DNA of 64,000 nt. Source: Aquisphaera giovannonii (GTDB lineage Bacteria; Planctomycetota; Planctomycetia; Isosphaerales; Isosphaeraceae). Under the pieces are notes generated by a model, which worked only from the letters and a program-made list of their open reading frames with translations, ran no database searches and was not told the DNA's origin. The position numbers were made by a program, and so were the translations under genes. The stretch spans positions 6,696,001-6,760,000 of the forward strand of contig NZ_CP042997.1 in NCBI RefSeq assembly GCF_008087625.1, in the 5' to 3' direction. Below, piece after piece: positions 23,841 to 32,064 of this stretch. Each line of letters starts with the position of its first letter. Within the stretch, counting starts at the first letter, position 1.

Positions 23841-24224
23841 ATGAGATCGTGGTTAAAACCTTGCACTGTAAGAGATATGGCCCCAACTGAAGCCGCCTGG
23901 TTGGCCGGTTTCTTCGATGGAGAAGGATCCCTTGTCTCCTATATGGCTGGCAGAGACAAGCGATACAAGAGCTGGCAAATTTCGGTAGCCAAGACTTCGC
24001 ATGAGTCGTTAACCAAGTGCCTGCAAATCACCGGGTGCGGCTCGATTATTACTAAGAATATGGCCGCCAAAGGGGCGCACTACAAACAGCAATACGTTTG
24101 GACTGTAAGGTCGCAGCGCAACATAACCGCTATCGCAAGGCAGATTCGCCCGTTCTTGATAGTTAAAAGTGAAAAGGTGGATGAGTTTCTCGCCGAATTC
24201 TTAGATATCGTCATAGCGGCTTAG
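23841..24224 (+). CDS. LAGLIDADG-type homing endonuclease
   Basis: 127 residues from the ATG at 23841. The motif WLAGFFDGEGSL is the LAGLIDADG helix with its catalytic acidic residue, followed by the family pattern KSWQISVAKTSHESL and LQITGCGSI. One motif means it would act as a homodimer that cuts a long, rare DNA site. It stands alone between tRNA-Gln and the initiator-like tRNA, not in an intron. The 23841 start suits a leaderless mRNA; the ATG at 23877 (MAPTEAAWLAGF) is an alternative with a weak Shine-Dalgarno. Confidence 0.85.
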   Translation: MRSWLKPCTVRDMAPTEAAWLAGFFDGEGSLVSYMAGRDKRYKSWQISVAKTSHESLTKCLQITGCGSIITKNMAAKGAHYKQQYVWTVRSQRNITAIARQIRPFLIVKSEKVDEFLAEFLDIVIAA

Positions 24225-24293
24225 TTGATTTTCGCGGAACCACCCAGCACAAAAAGCTTTACATTTACCGAAAAATGGTGCTTCCTGATCCGT

Positions 24294-24368
24294 AGCGGGA
24301 TGGAGCAGCAGCAGCTCGCTTGGCTCATAACCAAGAGGCCGTCGGTGCAAGTCCGGCTCCCGCTACCA
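24294..24368 (+). tRNA. Initiator-like tRNA-Met(CAT)
   Basis: The D-arm (GGAGCAGC...AGCTCG) and the CTTGG-CTCATAA-CCAAG anticodon arm resemble bacterial initiator tRNAs, as does the GTCGG-TGCAAGT-CCGGC T-arm. However, position 1-72 is a normal A-T pair, not the mismatch of initiators, and the stem has two G-C pairs, not three. CCA encoded. Confidence 0.88.
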
Positions 24369-24417
24369 GATTTCAGGAACGACCATGGATTCACCATCTC
24401 GAATTAGTCGCCCCCAC

Positions 24418-24493
24418 GGGGCGGTAGCTCAGAAGTCAGAGCAGCGGCCTGATACGTCGTTGGTCGATGGTGCAACTCCATCTCGCCCCACCA
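24418..24493 (+). tRNA. tRNA-Ile(GAT)
   Basis: Acceptor GGGGCGG/TCGCCCC; anticodon stem GCGGC/GTCGT with loop CTGATAC; T-arm GATGG-TGCAACT-CCATC; A73; CCA encoded. Confidence 0.9.
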
Positions 24494-24542
24494 TCTCCCA
24501 GATCACCAGACGACGGCAGCGAAGGAGCTGGCGTTAGGCTAC

Positions 24543-24618
24543 GCTCCTGTAGTGTAGCCCGGTAACACGGCGGCCTCCAACTCCGCAAACCTCGGTTCAA
24601 ATCCGAGCGGGAGTGCCA
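24543..24618 (+). tRNA. tRNA-Trp(CCA)
   Basis: Acceptor GCTCCTG/CGGGAGT with two wobble pairs; anticodon loop CTCCAAC; T-arm CTCGG-TTCAAAT-CCGAG; discriminator G (typical of Trp); CCA encoded. Confidence 0.92.
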
Positions 24619-24636
24619 TTCCATCAACCCTAGCAC

Positions 24637-24713
24637 GACCACGTAGCTCAGTCGGACAGAGCGATAGCTTCCGAAGCTATAGGCCGAAGGTTCGAGTCCT
24701 TCCGTGGTCACCA
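24637..24713 (+). tRNA. tRNA-Arg(CCG)
   Basis: Acceptor GACCACG/CGTGGTC; anticodon stem ATAGC/GCTAT with loop TTCCGAA; T-loop TTCGAGT; CCA encoded. Confidence 0.95.
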
Positions 24714-24717
24714 TCAC

Positions 24718-24795
24718 GGACGCGTAGCTCAGTTGGACCAGAGCAAGGGGCTTCTATCCCCTGGGTCGCAGGTTCGAGTCCTGCCGCGTTCGCCA
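24718..24795 (+). tRNA. tRNA-Arg(TCT)
   Basis: Acceptor GGACGCG/CGCGTTC; anticodon stem AGGGG/CCCCT with loop CTTCTAT; T-arm GCAGG-TTCGAGT-CCTGC; CCA encoded. Confidence 0.94.
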
Positions 24796-24797
24796 AT

Positions 24798-24873
24798 GCC
24801 TCGGTAGCTCAGCGGACAGAGCGCCGGTCTACGAAACCGGAGGGCGCAGGTTCGATCCCTGCCCGAGGCACCA
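24798..24873 (+). tRNA. tRNA-Arg(ACG)
   Basis: Acceptor GCCTCGG/CCGAGGC; anticodon stem CCGGT/ACCGG with loop CTACGAA (A34 normally edited to inosine); T-loop TTCGATC; CCA encoded. Confidence 0.96.
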
Positions 24874-24936
24874 TTCATACTATTGAAAATAACGCTTGCG
24901 CATGCGGGCGACTTGCACTAGGGTGACTTGCATTAT

Positions 24937-25012
24937 GGCCCCTTCGACTAGCGGTCAGGTCGCGTCCCTTTCAAGGACGAAGCGCCGGGTTCGACTCCCG
25001 CAGGGGCTACCA
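24937..25012 (+). tRNA. tRNA-Glu(TTC)
   Basis: Acceptor GGCCCCT/AGGGGCT (G-T closing pair); anticodon stem CGTCC/GGACG with loop CTTTCAA; CCA encoded. Last gene of the array, 22 bases before rtcB. Confidence 0.93.
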
Positions 25013-25034
25013 ACCAACTGAGTAAGGAGGCTCT

Positions 25035-26261
25035 ATGAGCAAGCAGTTCCTCGGCAAGGAAGCCGTCCCGATCTACGGCTGGACCGAAGGCGTCCCCGTA
25101 GATCAGAAAGCCGTCGACCAGCTCCGCAACGTAGCCCGGATGCCCTTCATCCACCACCACGTCGCGGTCATGCCCGACGTCCACTGGGGGATGGGGGCAA
25201 CCGTTGGCTCGGTCATCCCGACCGTCGGGGCGATCATCCCGGCGGCGGTCGGTGTGGACATAGGCTGCGGCATGATGGCCGTTCGGACCGGTCTCGTCGC
25301 CAGCGACCTGCCAGACAACCTGTTCGCCATGCGCTCGGACATCGAGGCGGCCGTCCCGCACGGGCGCACCGATAACGGAGGCCCGAACGATCGGGGGGCC
25401 TGGGGCGAACCCTCCCCCGATGCGGATTGGACTTTCTCCACGAAGCTGATGGAACGACTCCAGGCCATCGTCGCCAAGCACCCCGACCTCGAAAAGCGAG
25501 CCAACCGCGCCCCGCACCATCTCGGCACCCTTGGCACCGGCAACCACTTCATCGAGCTCTGCCTCGACGAGAACCAGGCCGTCTGGGTCATGCTCCATTC
25601 GGGCAGCCGGGGCATCGGGAACAAGATCGGGACCTATTTCATCGAGCGCGCCAAGGAGGAGATGCGTCGGTGGTTCGTAAACCTTCCGGACATCGACCTT
25701 GCCTATCTCCCGGAGGGCTCGGCCCTGTTCGACGACTACGTCGAGGCCCTGCACTGGGCTCAGGTGTTCGCCCAAGCGAACCGCGAGGTCATGATGCGGA
25801 GCGTGCTGGCCGTGCTCGATCGGCATTTCCCCGGGAAGCTCGGGAACGTCGACGAGGTCGCGGTCAACTGCCACCACAACTACGTGGCCAAGGAGCGTCA
25901 CTTCGGGAAGAACGTCTGGCTGACCCGCAAGGGGGCCGTGCGCGCCCGCGAGGGCGATTTGGGTATCATCCCCGGCTCGATGGGGGCCCGGTCCTACATC
26001 GTGCGGGGCAAAGGCAACCAGGAGGCCTACTGCAGCTGCTCGCACGGTGCCGGCCGGGTCATGAGCCGCGGCGAGGCCGTGAAAAAGATCAGCCTCGAAG
26101 AGCACGCCAAGGCCACCGACGGCATCGAGTGCCGGAAGGATGCGGCTGTGCTGGACGAGAGCCCGGCGGCATACAAGCCGATCGAAGCGGTGATGGCGGC
26201 CCAGCAGGATCTGGTCGAAATCGTCTATGAGCTGAGGCAGGTGATATGCGTGAAGGGTTGA
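25035..26261 (+). CDS. rtcB: RNA-splicing/repair ligase RtcB
   Basis: 408 residues, full length. Joins 2',3'-cyclic phosphate (or 3'-phosphate) and 5'-OH RNA ends, using GTP and Mn2+. The metal and guanylylation residues are present: D75 and C78 in GVDIGCGM, H171 in GTGNHF, H188 in LHSGSRG, the NCHHNY His pair near 280, and H337 in CSHGAGRVMSR, the His that carries GMP. GGAGG precedes the ATG. It follows tRNA-Glu by 22 bases on the same strand and probably shares its transcript; a role in mending tRNAs cut by host anticodon nucleases is inferred from that placement. Confidence 0.95.
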   Translation: MSKQFLGKEAVPIYGWTEGVPVDQKAVDQLRNVARMPFIHHHVAVMPDVHWGMGATVGSVIPTVGAIIPAAVGVDIGCGMMAVRTGLVASDLPDNLFAMRSDIEAAVPHGRTDNGGPNDRGAWGEPSPDADWTFSTKLMERLQAIVAKHPDLEKRANRAPHHLGTLGTGNHFIELCLDENQAVWVMLHSGSRGIGNKIGTYFIERAKEEMRRWFVNLPDIDLAYLPEGSALFDDYVEALHWAQVFAQANREVMMRSVLAVLDRHFPGKLGNVDEVAVNCHHNYVAKERHFGKNVWLTRKGAVRAREGDLGIIPGSMGARSYIVRGKGNQEAYCSCSHGAGRVMSRGEAVKKISLEEHAKATDGIECRKDAAVLDESPAAYKPIEAVMAAQQDLVEIVYELRQVICVKG

Positions 26262-26803
26262 ACGACCTCCCGGCTCTCGCCTTGGGCTTCGCGAAGTGCG
26301 CACACCGCCAGCAGAAGCGCAAATACACGGGCGAGCCGTACGCCAACCACTGCCGGAACGTCGCGTCCATCGTCGCTGATTACACGAACGATCCGGACGT
26401 GATCGCCGCCGCCGCCCTTCACGACGTGCTAGAGGACACCCAGGTGACGCCTGCGGAGATGCGGGACGTCTTCGGCGAGCGGGTGACGCTGCTCGTGATC
26501 GAGGTGACCGACGTCTCCCGCCTTGAGGACGGAAACCGGGACGAGCGCAAGCGGCTGGACCGCGAGCACCTGGCCCGATCGTCGGCGGAGGGCGCCACGA
26601 TCAAGCTGGCCGATCTGATCGACAACACGTCGTCCATCGTGAAGTACGACAAGGGGTTTGCCAAGGCGTACCTAAAGGAGAAAGAGTTGCTACTGGATGT
26701 CCTGCAGCACGGCAATCTAGATCTGTGGACGAGGGCATTCCTGACCCTCCAAGAGGCTCAGCGCGAGCTGATCCACGCGAGCTTGGAGCCAGGACAGGCA
26801 TGA
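26246..26803 (+). CDS. HD-domain phosphohydrolase, alarmone-hydrolase type
   Basis: 185 residues. HD metal residues appear as the His of YANHCRNVASI, the HD pair of AAALHDVLEDT and the Asp of KLADLIDNTSSI, the order found in RelA/SpoT hydrolase domains and in small alarmone hydrolases. No synthetase or regulatory domain is present. It overlaps the rtcB stop by 16 bases, so it is in the same operon. Hydrolysis of (p)ppGpp or a related alarmone is the likeliest activity; another nucleotide substrate is possible. Confidence 0.75.
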   Translation: MREGLNDLPALALGFAKCAHRQQKRKYTGEPYANHCRNVASIVADYTNDPDVIAAAALHDVLEDTQVTPAEMRDVFGERVTLLVIEVTDVSRLEDGNRDERKRLDREHLARSSAEGATIKLADLIDNTSSIVKYDKGFAKAYLKEKELLLDVLQHGNLDLWTRAFLTLQEAQRELIHASLEPGQA

Positions 26804-27003
26804 CCCCCGCCGAGCTACGGGCCATCTGCGACTCCCTCAACGGAAAGTACGGCAAGGGTGGCCAGACGCGGCTCGCGGAAAGGCTCGAATGGGACGACTC
26901 GACGATCCGCCGGAAGTTGGCCGGGAAGAGCAGGATCACGAAGGTCGACGAACTGGCCATCAAGCACGTCACGGAGTGCCAACCGGCTTCAGAACAGCCG
27001 TAG
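26800..27003 (+). CDS. Small HTH-like phage protein
   Basis: 67 residues from the ATG at 26800, which overlaps the HD gene's stop as ATGA. LRAICDSLNGKYGKGGQTRLAERLEWDDSTIRRKLAGKSRI reads as a lambda-repressor-like HTH: QTRLAERLEW then STIRRKLAGK as recognition helix. Similar tiny proteins occur in phages. Third gene after rtcB; its end overlaps the convergent methylase-helicase by 15 bases. Confidence 0.6.
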   Translation: MTPAELRAICDSLNGKYGKGGQTRLAERLEWDDSTIRRKLAGKSRITKVDELAIKHVTECQPASEQP

Positions 27004-30000
27004 CTGCGCCTCTTTCTCCTGCCTCCGCTTCGCTACCGCCTTCGCGTGGCCGTTCATCGGCTTCACCGGCTCGGGCATGGGGATGACCACGGGCTCTTGC
27101 ACAGCCTGCTGGACGGCCTCCGGCTCCCTGGCGGGTTCGGGCGTCGGCGTGACAACCACCGGCTCCTGAGCCGCCTCGACCGGCCCCATCCGCTCCCGGA
27201 TCCGCGCCGTGACCGGACGCTCGGCCCGTGCAGCCTTCCTGACCGTCCGTTCCGGCGCCGCCTCGACGGTGTTCGACTCCCGCAGGGCCTTGATCTTCTC
27301 GGCAAGCTCGGCGACCGGGGGCAGACCCTCCGGCGGGTTCTCCGACAGGCCGACCTTGAGCTGGTCGCGCAAGTCGGACAACTGGCTCATGTAGTCGGCG
27401 TGGGCGAAGCCCTTGCCGACGCGCGATTCATAGTCGCGCAACTGACCCTGCTTGACCCCGATTTCCGCCTTCAGGCTCCGGCAGTCGTAGTCGTAGCCGT
27501 CGGCCAGCCGTTGCAGGGCGTTAAGCACGGCGCGCGGGCCGGGATTGTCCCTGATCAGCTGCTCGCGGCACCGCACGGTCCCGTCGAGGTAGACTTCCGT
27601 TCCGCCCAGCGGGTGCAGGATCATGCCGCATTCGAGCCCGCGGTAGGTCCCCAGTTTGGTGCGATAGGGCTCGCTGACCTTCTCCGGCATCCGCTTCATG
27701 CGGTCTGCGACCGCCTCCTGCGACGGGACTCCATCGTTCGCGGCGATGGTCGCCATGTCGGCCGTGAGCCCCTCCAGCCGCTTCTCCAGCCGCCGGATGT
27801 CGTCCGGCAGGTCGCGGAGGTTTTTCTTGGCGAGGTACTGCTCGTCGAGGTGGTTCTTCTTCAGGATGGCCAGCCGCTGCAACTCGGCGTCGGCCTCGGC
27901 CAGCGTGAGCACGGCCGGGTTGCCCGAGGCGATGGCCTTCACCTCGGCGTAGCTGAGCTCCTGGCCGCCGATGTCCTCGGCCTTTCGGACGGCACAGTCG
28001 CCGCTCATCACCTGGGCGATAAACCGGGCTTTCGTCTCAAGTGCCTGCCACATATAGGCGTCGAACGAGCCCTCGGTCACGTAGCGGTAGATCGCCACCT
28101 CGGGGTTGTCGTTGCCCTGCCGCAGGATGCGGCCGTCTCGCTGCTCGACCTCGGCGGGCTTCCACGGGGCGTCCAGGTGGTGGAGGGCCACCAGTCGTTT
28201 CTGGACGTTGGTGCCGGTGCCCATCTTGGCCGTCGAGCCGAGCAGGACTCGCACCGTGCCCTGGCGGACCTTCTCGAACAGGGCCTGCTTCTTGGCGTCG
28301 GTGTCGGCGTCGCCGACGTTGGCGATTTGCTGCCGGGGGATGCCCGCCTCGACCAGCTTGGCCGCGACCTCGTCGTAGGCCGAAAATCCCCAGGGAGTCG
28401 GGTTCACTCCCATGTCACAGAAGACCATCTGCGTGCCGCGCCGATCAGCCGTTTTCTCCCAGATGCGGGCTACGTTCCTCACGAGCGCATTGATCTTGGA
28501 ACCGGGGAAATCCGGTCCCGGCTGGATCATCCGTCCGTCGAGGGCGAGCTTGCGGCCGTCTGTGGTGATCGCCAGCGCGTTGTCCTCGCGGGGATCAACC
28601 TTCTCGTTGCGGAGACGCTCGTAACGCTTCACCAGCCCGGCCTGAATTTCGGCCTGTTCCTCAGACATCGGGCACGCGATCGTAATCGGCTTGCCGCCTT
28701 CCAGTTTCGGCCTCGGCAGGTCGAGCATCTCCGCCGTCTGCACGTCGGAGAAGGCCCGGAACATCTGGACCAGCTCGGGCAGGTTCACGAACTTGGCGAA
28801 GCGGCTGCGCGGCCTGAGCGACGCGCCGTCGGGCGAGATCTCCATGGACTCGACTACTTCGCCGAAGGTGGCCGCCCAAGCGTCGAAATGCTCGATGCCG
28901 CGACTCCTGAGCCCTTCGGGGTCGAGGTAGCGGCACTGCGTGTACATCTCGACCATGGAGTTGCTGATCGGGGTCCCCGAAGCGAACACGACGCCATGGC
29001 CTGGATGCTCCTCGCTCAGGTAGCGAGCCTTCATGTAGAGGTCGAACGCACGCTCGGAGCCGCCGGTCTGGATGCCCGCCACCCGCTCCATCTTCGTGGC
29101 CGTCTCGAGGTTTTTGCCAGCCTGGCTTTCATCGTAGAAAATCTGGTCGACGCCCAGCTCGTCGAACACCAGCCCGTCGTCCTTCTTGTCCCCGGCCAGC
29201 AGGTTTTTTAGCCGCTCCTCGCGGTTGGCCTTCTGCTTCTCTAGGTTCTTGATGATGTTGCGGCCCGCCGACGCCTTATCGACCAGCAGGGCCTCATACT
29301 CGGCGATCTGCTCGCGCAGGAACTTCTCCTGGTAGTCGCGGCTCATCCCGATCCGCTCGAAGCTCGAATGCGTCACGATGATCGCGTCCCAGTCGCCGGT
29401 GGCGATTTTCGCGGTCAGGACCTTGCGCCGCTCCTTGGTGAAGTCGTCCTTGCTTGCCACAAGGATCTTGGCGTTCGGGTAGAGCTGCATGAACTCGCGA
29501 GAGAACTGCTCGAGCATGTGGTTGGGAATCGCGATGAGCGGCTTTTTGATGATCCCCGCCTGCTTCATTTTCATAGCCGCCGCTGCCATCTCGAAGCTCT
29601 TACCGGCCCCGACACAATGCGCCAGCAGAGTATTCCCCGAGGTCATGCAGCGCCAGACCGCGTCGACCTGGTGCTGCTTCAACGTGATCGCCTTGCTCAT
29701 GCCCGGGAAGTCGAGGTGTGAGCCGTCGAAAAGACGAGGCCGGATGTTGTTGTAGGTGTCGTTGTAATCGCGCACCAGTCGCTCGGTGCGGTCGGGATCC
29801 GCGAAGATCCAGGCCTTGAACCGCTCCTTGATCAGCTTCTGTTTTTCCTTGGCGGCGGCCGTCTCGGTCGGGTTCAGCACGCGCTCGTCGCCGTTCGCGC
29901 CCCTGACGATGTCGTAGATGACGGGCGTCTTCAGGTTCAGCGCCTGCGCGAGCAGCTCCGTGCCGTTGATCCTCCCCGTACCGAAGTCGGCGGTGGCGGC

Positions 30001-32064
30001 CACGGAGCTGATGGCCCGGTAATCGGGCTCGGCTGACCAGACGGCGTCCTTCTTCAGATGCCCCACGGTGAACGAGCCGCCGAAGAGGCCCTCTGCGAAA
30101 GCCTTGATGTCGCTTGCGGGGATCCACGGAGCGCCGAGATTCGCGTCGATGTCGCCTGGCAGGACGTCCTCGGGCTGCACCTGGCGGAGCGCCTCGGCGT
30201 TGCGGGCATATTCGGGTCCGGCCTTCTCCGCGGCGACGAGCTTCGCGCGGACGTTGCCGGACAGGTACGCGTCGGCAGTCTCCCACTGTTTCGTCTCGGG
30301 GTCGCGGTAGATCAGGTCGCCCAGTTCGGCGATGATCGCCTCCTCCGGCTTGCCGTAAAGGCGGGCAATATGGGCAAGATCGACGCAGCCGCGGTCGTTC
30401 AGCGAGACCAGCAGGCCCTCCTCGGCGGAGGTGACGTGCGTGACGGGCGGCTTGGGGCCGACGACGTCCCGGAGCAGGATCGGGGCTTTTGCCGCCTTGC
30501 CGGTCGCCTCGTCGTACTCCTCCAGCGCCATGACGAGCATGGCGTCCGGGTCCTCGCGGAACTTCACGAGGTTCGGCATCCGGCGGATCGTGCCGTCCTT
30601 GGTCTCGGTGATGGTCGTCTTGTTGATCGGGCCGTAGGCGGCCACGAAGCGGTCATAGATGCGGTTCAGGTAGTTTCGAGCCTGCTCGCGGTTTGCCTGT
30701 GGCCATCCCTCGTTTTGGGACTGGAGTACGCGTCGTGCTTGGTCGCGCAGACCGATTAAAGCGGCGAGCCGCTTTCCGGTCATGGTTCCGTCCGAGCGGA
30801 GCAGCGTCCCGCCGTAGGTGACGGGCTCGGCAGCCCCGTTTTCCATCTGTCGAACGACCTTGTCCTCGCCGACGAAAAACGAGCCCTCGGCGATGTGCGG
30901 CAGGAACGGGGGAGGTATATAAGCCGGCTCAGACGGCGTGGATTTGCGACCGACATTCGTGTCGGCCGCAGACGGCGGCGGGTTCGGCCGCTCGGGCTCC
31001 GACTGCTCCACCCGCGGCAGCCGCCCGATGGCCTCCCTCAGCTGCTGGGCGAGGTCACCATTCGCCTTCACGGAGAACCCCGAGCCGTAGAGCGTGTCCT
31101 CGCGGCTCCAGTCGCCCAGCACCATCTCATGGTGGTTGCAGAAGTAGCGGTTGACCGGCAGGTCGGCCCCCTGGATGCCGAGAACGGAGGTCTCCAGCCA
31201 TTCGGGGTCGGCGTGGCTCGGCTCCTGCCCAGGGGCCCGCTTGCGGAGGAACACGATATCGGTGGTGACCGCCGTGCCCTCGGCCTTGAACGCATTCGAC
31301 GGTAGCCGGATGGCGCCGAGGAAGTCGGCCTTCGAGGCGAGCAGCTCGCGGGCGGCCGCGTTCTGCTTGTCGAGCGTGAAATGGCTGGTGACCACGGCGA
31401 GGACGCCGCCGGGCTTCAAGGCGTCAACGCTCTTGGCGATGAAGAAGTCGTGGAGGGAGAGCCGCTCGCCCTGGTACTCGAGCTTGATGTCGGCGAAGGG
31501 GACGTTGCCGATCACCGCGTCGAGTTGGGGCAGTTTCGAATCGCGGAAGTTCTCGATGCGGATGTCGGCCTCGGGATGGAGTGCGCGGGCGATCCGGCCG
31601 GAGATGCCGTCGAGCTCGACGCCGATGAACCGCTGCCCCGCGGGGGCATGGCCCATGAAATTGCCCACGCCGCATCCGGGTTCGAGCACGGTGGCGTCCT
31701 GCCGCACGCCGAGGCGACCGAGGGCTTCGTGCATGGCCCGCATGACGGCGGGCGAGGTGAAGAACTGAGAGAAGGTCGTCCGCTTGGCCGAGTCGTATTC
31801 CTGAGGCGTCAGGAGCGAACGGAGCTCGTCGCCGATCTCCTGCCAGCCGGGCTTGAACTGACCGGTTTTCGGATCGGGGAAGATGGAGAGGGCGACAGGC
31901 CCGAAGCCGCCGAAGCGTCGCAGGGCCTGCATCTCGTCGTCGGTCGCCGGGCGTTGCTCCCGCTCGACGGCTTTCAGCGCCCGGATGGCGGCGAGAATGT
32001 CTCGGGCCTTGGCTTTTTCGCCGGTCGATGCGGGGGTTGGGGGTAGGTCTTGGTGATCGTTCAT
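26989..32064 (-). CDS. DarB-like DNA methylase-helicase fusion
   Basis: 1,691 residues from the ATG at 32064, chosen because AGGAGG lies 4 bases before it; the frame stays open another 106 Pro-rich codons upstream. The N-terminal adenine-methylase fold has VLEPGCGVGNF (about 126-136) and motif IV NVPF (about 187-190) in place of NPPF. A SNF2-type helicase follows: HCVGAGKSFEMAA near 815, FYDESQAGKN near 975 (DESQ for DEAH), and helicase C motif GRILRQGNDNPE near 1315. Such fusions occur on phages and plasmids; P1 DarB, an internal virion protein, protects DNA from type I restriction. Anti-restriction is inferred. Confidence 0.85.
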   Translation of the reverse strand: MNDHQDLPPTPASTGEKAKARDILAAIRALKAVEREQRPATDDEMQALRRFGGFGPVALSIFPDPKTGQFKPGWQEIGDELRSLLTPQEYDSAKRTTFSQFFTSPAVMRAMHEALGRLGVRQDATVLEPGCGVGNFMGHAPAGQRFIGVELDGISGRIARALHPEADIRIENFRDSKLPQLDAVIGNVPFADIKLEYQGERLSLHDFFIAKSVDALKPGGVLAVVTSHFTLDKQNAAARELLASKADFLGAIRLPSNAFKAEGTAVTTDIVFLRKRAPGQEPSHADPEWLETSVLGIQGADLPVNRYFCNHHEMVLGDWSREDTLYGSGFSVKANGDLAQQLREAIGRLPRVEQSEPERPNPPPSAADTNVGRKSTPSEPAYIPPPFLPHIAEGSFFVGEDKVVRQMENGAAEPVTYGGTLLRSDGTMTGKRLAALIGLRDQARRVLQSQNEGWPQANREQARNYLNRIYDRFVAAYGPINKTTITETKDGTIRRMPNLVKFREDPDAMLVMALEEYDEATGKAAKAPILLRDVVGPKPPVTHVTSAEEGLLVSLNDRGCVDLAHIARLYGKPEEAIIAELGDLIYRDPETKQWETADAYLSGNVRAKLVAAEKAGPEYARNAEALRQVQPEDVLPGDIDANLGAPWIPASDIKAFAEGLFGGSFTVGHLKKDAVWSAEPDYRAISSVAATADFGTGRINGTELLAQALNLKTPVIYDIVRGANGDERVLNPTETAAAKEKQKLIKERFKAWIFADPDRTERLVRDYNDTYNNIRPRLFDGSHLDFPGMSKAITLKQHQVDAVWRCMTSGNTLLAHCVGAGKSFEMAAAAMKMKQAGIIKKPLIAIPNHMLEQFSREFMQLYPNAKILVASKDDFTKERRKVLTAKIATGDWDAIIVTHSSFERIGMSRDYQEKFLREQIAEYEALLVDKASAGRNIIKNLEKQKANREERLKNLLAGDKKDDGLVFDELGVDQIFYDESQAGKNLETATKMERVAGIQTGGSERAFDLYMKARYLSEEHPGHGVVFASGTPISNSMVEMYTQCRYLDPEGLRSRGIEHFDAWAATFGEVVESMEISPDGASLRPRSRFAKFVNLPELVQMFRAFSDVQTAEMLDLPRPKLEGGKPITIACPMSEEQAEIQAGLVKRYERLRNEKVDPREDNALAITTDGRKLALDGRMIQPGPDFPGSKINALVRNVARIWEKTADRRGTQMVFCDMGVNPTPWGFSAYDEVAAKLVEAGIPRQQIANVGDADTDAKKQALFEKVRQGTVRVLLGSTAKMGTGTNVQKRLVALHHLDAPWKPAEVEQRDGRILRQGNDNPEVAIYRYVTEGSFDAYMWQALETKARFIAQVMSGDCAVRKAEDIGGQELSYAEVKAIASGNPAVLTLAEADAELQRLAILKKNHLDEQYLAKKNLRDLPDDIRRLEKRLEGLTADMATIAANDGVPSQEAVADRMKRMPEKVSEPYRTKLGTYRGLECGMILHPLGGTEVYLDGTVRCREQLIRDNPGPRAVLNALQRLADGYDYDCRSLKAEIGVKQGQLRDYESRVGKGFAHADYMSQLSDLRDQLKVGLSENPPEGLPPVAELAEKIKALRESNTVEAAPERTVRKAARAERPVTARIRERMGPVEAAQEPVVVTPTPEPAREPEAVQQAVQEPVVIPMPEPVKPMNGHAKAVAKRRQEKEAQLRLF

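Noticed and set aside
24874-24936. Strong promoter for tRNA-Glu and rtcB
   Set aside because: TTGCGC-17-TAGGGT can be drawn and a TGACTTGCA-type repeat is present, but the match is weak, so it is not listed as a feature.
22288-25012. CRISPR array, because of many similar short units
   Set aside because: The units are different tRNA genes that fold into cloverleaves; no constant repeat with unique spacers is present anywhere in the window.
27046-29211. A 721-codon plus-strand frame within the methylase-helicase gene
   Set aside because: It is the mirror of a gene with strong helicase motifs, without ribosome site or recognisable domain.
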